In this document: positions 46,029-59,337 of the stretch, piece after piece
Numbering within the stretch: position 1 is the first letter of the stretch
Layout of the letters: each line of letters starts with the position of its first letter
Assembly (NCBI GenBank): GCA_947034895.1
Contig: OX344763.1
Coordinates: 33,107,025-33,171,024, forward strand
DNA: 64,000 nucleotides
Origin: Rhytidiadelphus loreus
Lineage: Eukaryota > Streptophyta > Bryopsida > Hypnales > Hylocomiaceae
Reading direction: 5' to 3'
Program-made: the position numbers and the translations under genes
Notes under the pieces: model-generated
Told to the model about the DNA's origin: nothing
The model's database searches: none
The model's input: the letters and a program-made list of their open reading frames with translations, nothing else

Positions 46029-47066
46029 GAAAGATTGGCTTCAATTGTAACAATGTTGTCAGAGGAAGGTTTAACTAGGAATAGTACAAAAGAAACACAA
46101 CACCAAACTCCATCAGACCCCAATTTGGGTGCTCCAAGTAGTTTTGTCCTGTGTTTACACTTTATGACTAACTCTAATATTTCAAGAAGTTTAACCTGCC
46201 CAAATTATGGACCTCTGCAATACTAGGTTGGTATCTAACAGAGTACCTGCAAGTTATAAAAACCAGCAATTGATGCTATTGACTTAAATTGGGAATTCAT
46301 GGTACTGCATCAGGAACTCCCAAAATCCAATCCTTATTTACTACTTTAAGTGATCACACACCATTATGAGTTGTAGTTGCTATTACTACTGAAAATTGAT
46401 TACAACTTCTCGCAATTTTTTTAATTACTGAGGTACTGTGATTGCAATTGTAACGAACATTGATTAAAAGGCCTTGCAAATTTTTTTTTCATAAAGCACT
46501 TACATTTGCAAGTTGTAAGGTAAGTTCCATTGGTTGAAAATAATTGCAAATTTTAAATTCGTGATTACTTGTGCGGTGCACATTAATCGCCCATTAAGAC
46601 TTCGAATTAGACATGACTGATATAACTACTGGAGTTGGTGATACGCATCCATTGCGACATTGGGGCATAAAACTACCCAGCTAGTGAAATTAAAACGTCG
46701 GACCCAAGTACGATGTCTGTAGGCACAAATTCAAAGTTCATTCAACGTCATGATCTTTTGCTCCATGATCAAATCATTGTACAAATTTAGCTTTTTGTTA
46801 CAAGAGGAACCTCCGCCCCAACCAGCTCTACACATACACTACCCTCCTCCCTATCTTTTCCTCCGATTCCTAAACCTAAGACTAAGTTTGACAGCTGTCA
46901 CAAGTATTCAACTACGCTAAACTCTGTTATGTCTTTTTATCGCAATACAACGAGACTGGGAAGTTCAACAGCATTAAAAGAGTAGATTCTAACAAAAGAA
47001 AGAACTTCCGTTGGGAACAGTCGAAGTTAGGGAGAGAACGACTAACTTAATACTAAAGCCTGAAAG
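46029..47066. other. OSCA gene 3' flank
   Basis: The 3' UTR of the minus-strand OSCA gene probably occupies the right part (about 46740-47066). The rest is AT-rich with no gene. Confidence 0.4.
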
Positions 47067-50000
47067 TTAAACAGTCCGCTCAGCTGGGGATGTGATGCCA
47101 GAGTTACTCCTTGAAGTCATGTTGGATCTTGCATCCTGGAAATCCGCATCCTCAAACTTTTCGCTATCAAGCAAACAAGTGGGAGTGTACGCCTCGACAA
47201 TAGAGACCGAAGATGGCGTCTCTTTTACTGGTTGACTTGCAACGTAAAGAGAGACAACTGCAAACGATGGGTAAAAGTTCCTCTTGCAGTACAAGTAAAA
47301 TGCGAAAGTTGCGATCGGTAGGAAGATCAGGAAGACTGTGTAAGGGAACTTCTTCACAGCGAAGTATCCCAGAGCAGTGATTTGAGAAACCAGCAAAGCT
47401 GCCAGGAAACGGTTGTGGATGTGTGGCCACATCCTTCCATTGCTTTCCCACTCGGGGACTTGAATATTCAAAGCCTGCGATTCATAAACATTAACAGGGT
47501 TCAGACACTGCGGCATGGCCAAGGAAGCTCTAATGAACAGCTGCATTCCACATACAATGGACAGATTTACTTCTTTCTGTTCAATTCATTCTTACATTAG
47601 GCAGGTATGTAAGATGTTCTTACCGCATTCCGCGTCACCAACCATCCGATGAAGAAATAGAGAAATGCGAAGACTAGAATCATGGGAGCAATCACGGAAT
47701 AGCATAGCGTCAATGTCAGGATCAGTAGGTCTCCTGGCACATTGGTGTGATACGAAAAAGGTCCAGGTGCCCAGGCCTCTTGCAATTCCCGTTCAGTTTT
47801 GCAGAGGTACTTGCGCTTAAGGTGGTAGATAATGAGTGGTACAATACGTGAAATAGTTAATCCGTAACCAACAAAGAACCTGCACAATAAAATAAAAAAA
47901 GCCAGTCAGAAGCTGAAACCCTCTACACAGAGCTTACACTTAATCATGAAGACGAAGTTGAATTCAAAGGAACCAGGAGGAGAAACAGGATGATATGATT
48001 GGCACTTACTTCAGTGCAACGTAAGTGATGAAGTAGGTTGCAACCGGAGGCAGCTTGGAACCGAACAAATTGACGACCGTACTCACTGAGAGGTTACCCT
48101 GTTTAATCAAAACCTTGAAGCCCTTGATACTGGAGAAAACAGCGCCAAAGATCGTTACTCCAAGAAACACGTTGAACACCATAAAGTAGAAATATTTGCC
48201 AGCAGCAGCTCGTGAAATGTGACTCTCACTGGGGATTCCTTCTGCCTTAGACAAGGCCAAGAGGAGCTTCGGCAGCAGCGCCAGGAAGATAATGAGGGCA
48301 AGCTGTGGCAAATAAGCCTGAAAACAGTAGTAGTAGAGTTAAATAACGCTCTTCGCAAGACAAAATAACTGTCTTCTAAATGGCGCAACAGCCGGATCAC
48401 TCTGGGCATCAGTTTTCAGCAGAAAAAGAACTCGAATTGAAGAATCAAAGCACATCATCCATGAGAGGTCGACTATGCTTACTTGCAAGATGGCGTTCAG
48501 AACTTTAATACGAGTAATGGTCTTGATGAATGGAACAAGACTTTCCAGGTTCTCCAGAGTAGTGAGCGCTGATATTGCAGCAATGGGAATCATGTAGAAA
48601 ACGACTGTCAAGAATGTGATAACGTAGACGACGGGTCTCCGAATCGAACGTTGCCACGCAGGTAGATGAAGATTGCTCCAGATACACTCCCTAGGCTCTG
48701 GTGCAGGTTCCACTTGCCATTGAAGGGCATAAGGTGCATGAACCGACTGCAAAATAACACTCAAGCAGTCAGCTTTAGTGTCACAAGATTTAGGATTTAA
48801 AACTACTACATTTCCGTACAATATCATCACTATCCAGGAACAAGAGTTCTACCTGAGCGGCCTCAGCAGCAGCGAGTCTGTCGTTAAAGAAGACAAGAGC
48901 AGCGTCTTCTTTAGCATCACCTAGAACTCGTTTTTTCTCTTCCTCCAGTTGGGGTGTGAGTTCACGGATTTTGTCGGTCCAATAGGTGATTGAGTCGACC
49001 TTTGGGCCAACAAGGCCCAAGGTACCAGTCTTGTGCATTGGACGAACGCCACTCTTTGACAGCTCAAGCACAGCTTGAGCGTGTTCTAGCTTACGTTGGG
49101 CAGTCTCGCGCTCCCTAAAGAGCTTGTCAGCCTGAAAAGATACAACGTTAGATAGGACTGTAAATGTAGACTAATCAGCGTGCAGTACATTCTGGATAAT
49201 TTTTTTGAAAGATTAGTATTTCTGACGTAAGAAAACAGACTACGTAATGGAAACACAATTGACAATCACTGCGCTTGGAATTGCTGAGTGTGCCAGCACA
49301 TAGTCCATCAACAGAAAAGACGTCTTTGAAAATTAGTTTAAATAGTCCGTGGTCAAACTCAAGTAAGTCATTAAGAACACAACAAGGTCATCAGGTCTCA
49401 CCTTGTCAAAGTTGTGCATGACCATGCAGCTCTCATACGAACTCGGATGCACTCGCCTGAAGAACGCATCTACTTGCTCACTGCGTGTCTCATGTTTCTC
49501 GAAGGGCGGAATATCTCGTACCAGCACTGTATACTGTTGTGGACGAGCCACTAAAGAAGAGTGGAGGGTATTTCGCAAATGAAATACTCTCTTGTAAGCT
49601 TTCCACAGCGAGAAATAGGTCACAAAAGTGACCCAATATACTCCAATGAGGTATGCCCATATTCTATTATCTTTAGCCTGTTCATCACCATAACATTATG
49701 TGTTAGGAGGACCATTGACAGTTACAAGCAGCATTGAATTGTTCTAAAAAAATTCTCCTAAATTACATAAAATCCTCTACAACAACAATACAGCTTGTAC
49801 AAGATGTTTTGAAGTCTTACCGGAATATTGCCCATACCCAAGTTATCGAAATCTGAGTATACGTACTTCGGGTCACCTCTCGCCAGGACAACATTGTTGT
49901 TACTCGTCACAGCAATAGGAATCAATACAGGTATACAAAATGCTGCAGAGTATACTATTATCTCCAGTGCTGCAAGGAAGTTCAACGAAAAAACATTAGG

Positions 50001-51151
50001 ATGAGTCGAGAAAAAGTGATTAACAAAAAGATGATTAACAGGGTCGGGGCTCTGACGCCTTCCCAATAATGTGGGGGCATTACAGGTTGCGAAGTTCGAC
50101 GTCCGCACTTTACAAAAAATTCACTCTCCGCAAAAGCAGAACTGGCCCTTGTAATTCAGAATAAGTCTGGATGACGTGGAAGTATAGTCTCGATACGAGA
50201 AATATTATGACAAGTCACTGGAGTGGCGGAGGATGACATTTCCATGAAGAGGTGGTACTTTCAAACTACCGAACATAACCTCGATGGCTGGATCTTTTCA
50301 ATCAAGGGCCTAAAAAGCATAACGCTAAAGTAGTCCCACGTTATGGAAATAACGTTGACTTCCCATTTCCAATGAGTGACGGTCATCTGAATAGAAATGG
50401 GCTCCATTGACGTTATGGAGATTGTGCTACATAAGCGCATTCCATTGCTATGGGCCCATCGCGAAGACCGTCCAAACAGCAGTTCTTCTACGACATAGTT
50501 TTAGCGGGCAACAGTATATAGCCTATGATGTGATGATACAAGTAGCCTAGACCATCCATCCAGTTTTTCAAGGCCCAGCACCACTCAGAAGCTACAGATT
50601 TATATATTAAATCATATTCTTAGGCACGTGCAACTCACTGATCAGGTAAACCGTCCCAGAACATACCCTCTTTAATACGAACCGAAATCAAAATTTCAGA
50701 AATTCAAAGAGCGCATGTCTCGACAAACTCTCTCCTCCCAGACACGATATACGAAACGAGCATCATCCTATTCCACAAAATACACCACTGACTGAGCGAG
50801 AAGTGTTTACCCGACAAACTTTCACGCCGCCGATCAAAAAAAAAATCCAAGACTGTTAAAGAAACGCCTTCCGTTTTTCTGCATACCTGTGGTGAAAAGG
50901 TGAATGTAGACAACGGCATCGAGCCCGGCCACCGCCACCAGCTCTTCGTCCGTAGCTCGATAAGCATCCACGGCCCATTGAAACGGTCCACGCTTACTCC
51001 CAAACGGACCTTCCCCTCGCAACGCACGCAGGGGATAATAAACGTTGAAGTTCCCCGGCCGACGAGACAGAATCAGAAACACGACCAAAAGCACCGAGAA
51101 AATCACAAAGGAAATGGCCAAGGACGTAATGAAGGCCGAAGTGGCCGTCAT
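47067..51151 (-). CDS. ERD4: OSCA/CSC1-type hyperosmolality-gated calcium channel, ERD4-like, 734 aa
   Basis: Eight exons on the minus strand: 51151-50887, 49969-49821, 49677-49402, 49131-48853, 48746-48483, 48317-48010, 47879-47624, 47474-47067; 2205 bases in frame. The N-terminus (residues 5-29) is a membrane anchor, followed by two more segments, then a soluble domain with QQYTVLVRDIPP, GLVGPKVDSITYWT and ALVFFNDRLAAAEAAQ. The channel region has PEPRECIWSNL, LPKLLLALSKAEGIPSESH, GKYFYFMVFNVFLGVT and GRMWPHIHNRFLAAL. This order is RSN1_TM, PHM7_cyt, RSN1_7TM. The sequence fits the ERD4 (OSCA3) branch best, by remembered comparison; Arabidopsis ERD4 is about 724 aa. By family it conducts calcium on membrane tension in osmotic stress. 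No lesion is seen. Confidence 0.94.
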
Positions 51152-52100
51152 CTTGAAACCTCACTCAAAAACTCCAACTCTAGCTTCCCAATGCCGCCGC
51201 CAAAATTAAATCCTCCAAACCACTTCTCTACTCACACATTCCGCTACCTCTCCCTCCTCGCCAAACAACACCGCTCACCACTTCCCGCCCTTCCCCCACT
51301 TCCACTCCCACTCCCACTACCCTCGCACGAAATCCTGCAGTCTTAGAAAAGAAAAAATCAAAATGCGACGAATTCCTGCAACTCAGGAAGCTCCAAAACT
51401 ACCGTTCGCTTCAGATTCAAGTGGCCTTCATCACAGTACTCAACGTAAGGACCCCGAGAGCTCCAACAGAGCTGCAAAAGTTGTTAAAAGACAATCGGAG
51501 AGCGTCGCGCAGATCAGGAGCCAGAGTGGGGGACAACGAAGCTCTGAAGAAGACGACGTTCGTCCTATTTAATAAGAAGGCAGGATGAAAAGCCGACGGA
51601 AAAGACGGCAATGACGTTGTGATACAGAGTGGTCAGAGCTATGATGGCACGCCATTTATGCCCGCGAGGCTGGCACGTTTACATCCATACGAACAGTACC
51701 ACATTCATCCCACATCCATCCCACATCCATCGCGCGTTCATCCTCTGTTGGTGCCGGAGTGGATGCTTTCTGGACGGAATGGATGCTTTCCGTGAACGGG
51801 ATGGATGGAAGCTGTGGACGGCAGGGATGAGAATCGGGGGGAGAAGGGATCGGCGGCGGTTGACACGTGGCGGGACGAGGGGGAAGGCGGGGGTCGGTGA
51901 TAAAACTTTAGCGGGAGTGGCAGTAGCGCTAAGTTTAGCAGAGATTCGGAGCTCCTTGGCTTCGGGGGGAGGGGGAGTGCGCGTGACATGAGGGGCCGTG
52001 TTTGGCGGTTGGGACACGGCGGGGAGTGGGTCCCCCGCCAAATCTGATGGGGGGCGCTTGCTACGACGAGCCCTCGCCAATCGGCGATTTTATAAATGAT
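51152..52100. other. OSCA upstream region, GC-rich
   Basis: Promoter and leader of the OSCA gene. Short repeats of cccactcc(a) (51295-51320) and catcccacatccat (51706-51732) lie here. A 69-codon ORF at 51363 and overlapping ORFs at 51629-52080 show no recognisable domain and are not called. Confidence 0.4.
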
Positions 52101-54241
52101 TATAAGTTAGTGTACAGGGGATGCAAGTTGCAAGAGGTTCGTCCTGCGACACGTCTGTGTGATTTTATTTCACATTAAAATACATTTGCTGAATGATTGA
52201 TTGATTTTTGTACTTCCGAAAAAGGCTAAATACTTTCTTTTCTTGTCTCGTGGGTGTGGAAATGGTGTTGATTTTAATCATTTTTTTTCTTGGCATTTGG
52301 AAACATCAAATTCATTGGATGCCAAGGCTTGCACGAGGTGGACCGATCCAATTTGTGACATTTATTTTCTTAATCCCATCATATACATTGGAATGGCCAC
52401 CGACATTCACCCAAAAAATGACATTAGTTTTTGAGAGCAATCAATTGACTGAGTTGAGGAGTGCTTTCGAGGTAATCAATGGGATTTGAGGGATTTCATG
52501 CTTCGAGGTCATCATTTAAGATCAGTTTAAAGCCCATGCATGGTAAGTACTAGTGATGTGCGGGTATTTGGATAACTATATGAGATTGATGTGAACATTG
52601 TAGAAGTTTCATGTTGTTCCTAAGATAGATGTAAACCTTTGTCCTCTGTTTTATAATTGGTGTATACATTTCAAATCTCCATTTTCAAACACACACATTG
52701 AAGCCAACTTCCAAACACCACACAAAACACTATAATATATGATGCACCCACTTGACCACCTAACACAAGACACACACATCCAAAAAAAACTAGCACTCCC
52801 AATACTTTTGGTACATTATGAACCTTAACTACTAGGAAATCACACATTCACAACACATTAGTGGAACTACAAATACAAACACACCTTCTTTTCATGAAAT
52901 CTCCCCTACAATTACATCAATGCCCCCAAATAAATGTAATCTTGAATGTCTCATCTGTAAGGGGTATACAATGAGTTAGACAACAAAGCTTAGATTCTTC
53001 ACACACATCTTCTTCTACTATGGAATCTTCCACATTTTATCATCGGCGATATACATGTATCATATTAAATGCACAATGTCACCCCCCCCGTCACGACCCT
53101 TGTCACAAAATCCATCTCGTTTTCATCCAAATTCATCCAACTGTTTTCATGATGAAAACCTAGAGCGCAATGAGTGAATATCCTTCTTCAACATGAGCAC
53201 AACGATTCATTGCAATTTGAAGTTGCTAGTAATCCATCCATTAAGTTAGTTAGTTAGTTTGCTTGTTTCTTTTGCTTTGCTTTGCTTGTTACGGTGAGAT
53301 CTCCAAAACCATGAATCTCCCAGTCGTGTTCTTGGTATCGTCGAAAAACTCTCAGTAAGGAAGGGTGCATGGGCTTTGTTTCATGGCATTTGGACTTACG
53401 ATGTTTCAAGTTATGAAATTTAGGGTTATTTTCGGTTTCAAAAAATTTCAAAAAATTACTTTTTACTTTCATTTTGGCCATGGCAACGGCACATGGGCAC
53501 ACTAGTAAGTTTTTTTAAGTCCCAACGATTCACACAATCAGGGAAATAAAATAAAATAAAAAGTGGCAATTTATTTAGTAGGAGATCATCAATTCTCCCT
53601 GGCCTGGATATAACCTAATTCTGCCGGCACTAACTTAAGCTGAGTCTGGCTGTGCATAGGGTGCTGCTGCTGCCGTCGTCTTGTTTCGAAATGAGTGACA
53701 ACTTTCACCCACCCGGACCTTTTTACCTGCCGTGATGGCTTGTCAATGAGCAACGCAACGCAATTGCGAAGCAGCAGTGGAGTGGAGTATGATCCTCCGT
53801 CGTCCGTATGAAGGCGGCAGCATCGACCTCGTCCAAGTTGACCGCGTGACTGTACCGAGTACCGACCACGTCTAACTTTTTAGCTTCATCGAGTGTCTGT
53901 CTGTCTGTTGCTGTACAGTACAATTCAATCCAATCCCACCCGCCATAAGCGTTCCAATGGAATCCGAAACCCTGGAACGCGGAGATGGTTCAGGTCAGGC
54001 ACTTCCTTTTTTCGGTTTTTTCGGAACTGTGTGAATCATTTGCTTCAAACGAAAAAAACCACCAAGAAGAGCACTCATTGGAGGGCAAACTACTGCGTGT
54101 AAAACCTCACGTTTTTCACATGAGATTCCAAGGATGAAACATCTGCAATTTCTTTTATCTTGCATACTGTAATGTAGAAGGGTTCTTTGTCATTCATTGG
54201 ATGCTTTGGGGCTGTCGTGTCAAGGTTGAACCTTTGCTTGA
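52101..54241. other. Intergenic, includes two dispersed repeats
   Basis: 53085-53240 resembles 2470-2690 and ends at a TTAA (53241-53244). 53290-53507 is member 2 of the 210-bp repeat. 54010-54200 resembles 59880-60050. No gene is seen. Confidence 0.5.
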
Positions 54242-54566
54242 AGGTAGGAGGCTCTTAAAGCGAACCCTTTGAGAGTTGATTGCATTTCCGGGGGAAGATA
54301 AACTGCTTGATGAAACAATTTTCTTTTAGTAAATTTGGGTAGGAAGGAAAAAAAAAGAAGGGAATTGGCATCTAATCCAAGTTGTTTTGTATTTTTTGGG
54401 ACCTTTGTGGAATTAGTTATGAATTTTTTGAAGTTGAAATGTGGTGGTTTCTAAAAAGCGCCCCCCTCGTGAAATGTACATTGTTGGTATAGTGAAGAAA
54501 GCAAAAATGTACCTTTGTGTTAGAAGTCGTTTTTAGAACCAGGTTGATTTTTAGAGCCACCTACCT
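54242..54566 (+). mobile_element. MITE, AGGTAGG ends
   Basis: Left AGGTAGGAGGCTCTTAAAGC, right (reverse complement) AGGTAGGTGGCTCTAAAAAT, with TA on the right (54567-54568) and GA on the left. The 325-bp interior has aattggcatctaatccaag and gtggaattagttatgaattt, shared with the other copies. Confidence 0.7.
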
Positions 54567-54568
54567 TA

Positions 54569-55226
54569 GAAGATGGAAACACAAGGATTATAAAATTGAT
54601 TGCAGAAGTTGACTTCAAATTTAAAGAAAATGTTGAAGGCAACCTAGAACCTTTGAAGGAATGAGGCCTATTTTGGGCAAAAAATGTCAAAATTGCTATT
54701 TTTTAGGGTAATGAGAAAAAAATGAAAAAAATAAATGTTTTCTTTTAGAAATTCAACTATACAAATTTGTACTATATTATTATTGGAATGTGTGGAAAAA
54801 AATAGAAACTTTGACCACTCATGTTGAAAGATTATAATATTTTAAGTTAGAAGAAAAAGTTTTTTTATTCCAACCTGGCTTAACATGATCAATATACATT
54901 AATTCTTCCTAGTGTAAGACTTTGGCACTACATGTGAGTTTTTTTTATAATTGCATCCTATATCAAGTTAGTTACATACTATCTTGCCAAATTTCAAAAG
55001 TAGAAGAGTTTTCTACAAATTGCCTAAAGTTGTCAAGTTGCCCCCAAAGTTGTAGGCATCATAACTTTTGATGTGGGCACTTGATAGGAAAAATAATTAT
55101 ATTCCCACTAAGGGATGACATCTTCACACTTTGTGCCAAATTTTGAGAGCATTTGACCGAAATTGACTTTGTGTGCAACTTCCTAAGATTTTTTGAGTAT
55201 GTTGAACTCACTTGATCCTTTAGGGA
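54569..55226 (-). mobile_element. Diverged TTAA-type element, copy 3
   Basis: The right end (reverse complement) TCCCTAAAGGATCAAG abuts TTAA (55227-55230). Internal blocks match copy 1 in the opposite direction, such as gggcac...attatattcccac at 55074-55110 against gtgggaatataat at 2816. The left boundary is unclear, probably near 54650, where gcctattttgggcaaaaaatg resembles the copy 1 right end. Confidence 0.4.
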
Positions 55227-55230
55227 TTAA

Positions 55231-56642
55231 GCCACATACATGTACTCTATGAAATCAAACAAATATCTAGAAAACAAAGCATTTGCTAACTTTTCCAATG
55301 TAAGTTTGACTAATTGACGAAGGAAGATTGGTGACCTTTATTAGCATAATGCTACGGAAGAAATATAAGTTTCAAATGTGCTTTAATTAGTCGAGCAAGA
55401 CTAACTTGGCCAAATTTGGTAGTTGACTTTGACCTTCAACATACACCCTACTACAACCAAAGTTGTATTGTATACAATACTTGATTCATCCATTCAAAGT
55501 GTAGGGTTTAGGATCTACTTCTTTCTTTGTTTCATAGATTTTGAAAATTTTGAAATTTTGAAACATAAATTTGTCTATAGACAATCATTCCTATAAGGAT
55601 TGCATCTTCTTGACAACATCTTTAATTACCTTATATACTTCATCATAGAACCATAATATATGATTACGGTATGTGAATTCTATTGGGTGAATTGAAACCC
55701 ATATAGAACTTGGCGCAAAACCTCCAATGAATGTTGTATTCTTTATATTTTTGACTAGAGCAGGCAAGGCCTCCTTGCTACAATAATATTCTTCAAAAGT
55801 CTACAACCAATTGAAGTCTTGCATGACATTAGAAAAAACATATATCTTCTACTAGGAAGGCAATGACATACTTCTCCAGGCTATTTGGAGCTACTTTAAT
55901 TATACTTGTAAGACTACCTATCAACATTGGTCAACAATGTTATGTATTGCATTTGCCTCCCTTATAAGATAAACCGGCCTTTGCTAAGCAAACCATCCAA
56001 GCACCTAGGGAATGACCCATTAGAATCTTATATCAACCCGAGACAAACTTTTTGTAATAAATGAGATTATGACTACATTAGGTTGGTTGATGACCAAAAT
56101 CTATGCCTTGGGTGATGGTGATGGTGATGGAGTTATTATTTAGTGACTACCCTATAGGAACTTCTACCTTTTCAATGTAAATTCATCACAAGAAGTAATT
56201 TTTTTATTCCTTCACGTTGTGGTCATGTTATGAAATATTGTGACTACTTTAGGTAGTAAGATGACCATTATGGATACACTTTTTGTTGGTTTGAGGAGAG
56301 TCTTGAGACTCTTTTAGGACAATTAGGCAACACAATTCAAAATTCATAACAAATTCATACTTTATCTAAAAAAAGAAAAGAATTGTTAATGGCAACAAGA
56401 GAAACCACTTGTTCCGCATGTTAGTTCCCAATTTCCTATGGAGGATGCTCAATCCTCCATTTTGAAGTGGCCCAATAGGGTGACTTTACCCCAGGGGAAA
56501 ATGTAGGAAATTTTTATTTGCTACAAATGAAAAAATTTGCAAATTTTGAATTCATATTTGCAATAAGAAACCCCAAATTAGCTAGAAGAGGTCAAGAACA
56601 TCTCCTAAACATGATACAAAATAAGGGTCAAGATTTTACTTT
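55231..56642. other. Intergenic, no gene seen
   Basis: AT-rich sequence without a credible ORF on either strand. Confidence 0.5.
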
Positions 56643-56644
56643 TA

Positions 56645-56971
56645 AAGTAACAAGCTCTAAAATTGTGCAAGCTCTAAAACTACCCACATCCTCAAATGTA
56701 CACTATGTGTACATGTTGTTTTTTCATAGCCTTCATTAATGTGCAAATAATGTACATTTTAGGAGGTGGGCGATTTTAGAGCCCTTTGCCATTTCAACTT
56801 TGAAATTTTATAACTAATTCCACAAAGCTCCAAAAGACATGAAACGACTTGAGTTACATGCCAATTCCACTTTTCTTTCAACGAAAGTTTACTCAAAATT
56901 ATTTCAAAAAGCTCCGCCTCCCCAAAATTCAATCTCAGCTCTTAGGTGGATGATTTTTGGACCTGTTACCT
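56645..56971 (-). mobile_element. MITE related to the AGGTAGG family
   Basis: Left AAGTAACAAGCTCTAAAA, right (reverse complement) AGGTAACAGGTCCAAAAATC, flanked by TA (56643-56644, 56972-56973). The interior shares tgaaacgacttgagttacatg and ataactaattccacaaag with the AGGTAGG copies. Its AGGTAAC end links that family to the 156-bp MITEs. Confidence 0.65.
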
Positions 56972-57253
56972 TATGCCGGAGAACCTGCGTTTTCACCCAG
57001 CTGGTCCCACTTCGAATGCAGGATTTAGGATCTTGCATTTCCTATTTGCAAAGTGAATTTCCAAATTTAACACGTACATACATACTCATGCAGAATTTCA
57101 GCTATTTCAAACATGCCGACTGCTAAATGTCAGGTTTTAGTTTTAATTTGAATTTGAATTTGACACAAATGAAAGAGATACCGGAGTATTATTCTGGACA
57201 GACAGGAGTAAGTTAAAAATTTAATTCAACAAACCCCAGACGACTAATTTAAG

Positions 57254-57463
57254 TTACTGCCCTGGAGGAATGTCAGATTCAATGATACTCCAAAGCCTGC
57301 GCAAAGTGTCCCATTGCTCGTGGTTGCAGAGTAAGTAACTTAATGAAATCCTTCCACCCTCAACCATACTCACATCTCTCATTAAAACATCAACTGAAAC
57401 TTTAGTCTTAGGGGGCCACTTTACACCTAGAGGCTGGGCCAATTTTTCAGAGGCTGATTGCAC
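57254..57463 (-). pseudogene. Possible 3' coding fragment of an unknown gene
   Basis: The minus-strand frame ends ISLSYLLCNHEQWDTLRRLW then SIIESDIPPGQ and a stop, and looks more like real coding sequence than the surrounding AT-rich ORFs. Upstream it runs into a transposon-like inverted repeat (ggctgggccaat). No family was recognised. It could be a terminal exon fragment carried or cut by a repeat. Confidence 0.2.
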
Positions 57464-58228
57464 AAAATTTCAGCCTTTTAGGGGGTGGAGGCCATCCTCA
57501 ATTATTCATTAGAATAAGTTTATAGTGGGGCCAATTTTCCCATATGTAAAGGCCATGGAGTCAAGAAGCCAGGTTCATTCAATAAAATCTAAAAAAGAGA
57601 GAGAAAAGTGTTGAAATTTTCAAGGTTGCTTTATACCTAGAGGTTGGGCCAATCCCCCGTGAGGCCAATTGCACAACATCCAACAGATCTAATTTGTTGA
57701 AAAATAATAATATTGTATAAAAAATGTTTTAAAATTGAAATTTGACACATTAGATGTGTTTCAGCTACACTAGAGGGCCATTTCGGGGCCATTCTCAAAT
57801 CTGTTCCCAATGCAGCGAGGGAGCGTCGGGTGTTGTATTACCAAAAAAAAATTGCTTCTAAAATGAGAAACTGAAAGTAAATCCCCCCAACGACGTGGCC
57901 GTCTCTCGGTCATGTCAAACTGCTGCGCTGGCGCAGCGCAGTGCGTTCCTTACAGTCGAGAACTCACGTCACTCTAGATGGGCCAAATCCCATCTAATGT
58001 TGGTCCCTAAGCCAAAAATTGGTCTTCTATTTTTGGTGCACCCTATTTAACAAGCTCGGGACATGTCAAATCATGTTTGTGGGGATGAAAGAATTTATTG
58101 CGCTAAATTGGCCCCGTTTCTAGGTGTAAATGGGTTGGGATGGATTTTAGGATTTTGTTTGATTACAAAGTGAGGATTCTTTGTTTGGCATAGCACATTG
58201 GCTCAGCCTCTAAGTAGAAAGCAACCCT
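57410..58228. repeat. Inverted-repeat cluster with cctagaggctgggccaat ends
   Basis: tttacacctagaggctgggc (57419) and ttatacctagaggttgggcc (57631) are direct copies. Inverted partners lie at 58110-58130 (ggccccgtttctaggtgtaaa) and 58198-58224 (ttggctcagcctctaag). Probably one or two TIR elements, the clearest about 57623-58228. Confidence 0.5.
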
Positions 58229-59335
58229 TATTATTGTAGGTGATTCTTGAAATTATATATTTGTTAAACACATGAATTTGAAATTTCATTGGACGACAAA
58301 AATGGTTTCTGCATTAATCAATCTACAACTTTGCAACAAATAACAATTTCATGAACAAATGCTTGACCCTATAAGGTAGTTATACTCATCACCATTTACC
58401 ACCCTATTTTTTTTGTCAAATAGGTGTCAATTGGAGTGTACCTCACCAAATATGACCTTAAATGGTTTGCTTTGAATGGCTCCTACTTTACAAATGGTGC
58501 TTCATGGTTGCAAAGTAACAAGCTTTTAGTAAATGGTCTTAGGTCTTTTTTAAGGCACTTCAAAGTACACACTCCTATTGAAACACTTTGTCAAGTTTCT
58601 TCTAGTCTTGACTTTGAAATTTCACAAAAAATACAAAAAAACTCTCCAAATTGTTATTATTTTATTCCGAATGGATAGGTGATTTTTCCTTGGTGATAGG
58701 TCTCATCCTTTCAAGATTAAAATCATCGAGAAATTAAATGTTTTTCTTTTAAATGTTTTTCAGGAAAGAATTGCTCTCAACTTTGTTATAGAATTTTTTG
58801 TTTTTGATAATCAATTTGGAGAAGTAGCCCATTGTTTCTTCAATCCACATATGATACTTGGATGATACTCAATGATATCTATATCAAAACTAGGTGATGT
58901 TGAAGTAAATTTTAGCTACAGGTATATAGATACTATTTTGACCGAAAAAAGTGAAAATTTCCTACTCATAATATTTCCAAAAATCACTTTTGGGATATAG
59001 CCAATTGGCGAAAACTCATGCATAATTTTTTTTTAAAAACCCACTGGGTATTGGAACTGTACAAGTTACCGGTAAGTTACTCCCAGTTTCGGTGTGTCGG
59101 TGATGATTCGGAGGGAGTTTTTTTTTATAATAATTAGTGTAGGGTCGTTGCCTTCATTTATGGCAGGCTCCCCCAAAGCCCTTTCCTTTGTAGAAGGTCC
59201 AGAAAAAGGAGAGTTTTTAAAACCTTATTTGTAACGGCACGGACTGCAGGCCAGGTGCGTCCCATCGCTTGCCGGGCCGGGTTGGGGGGGCCCAGCCTGG
59301 CGCGTGACCTGGAAATGGCGGGACCCGCGGGACTG
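58229..59335. other. Intergenic, no gene seen
   Basis: AT-rich, then a GC-rich patch at 59230-59335 (ggcacggactgcaggcc onward). An 84-codon ORF at 58424 has no recognisable domain. Confidence 0.4.
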
Positions 59336-59337
59336 TA

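Noticed and set aside
51363..51572. 69-codon ORF upstream of the OSCA gene
   Set aside because: Low-complexity Ser/Arg/Gln product, no motif, within the likely promoter region.
51629..52080. Overlapping ORFs of 120 and 133 codons on opposite strands
   Set aside because: They reflect GC-rich sequence without stops and have no recognisable domain; neither strand is favoured.
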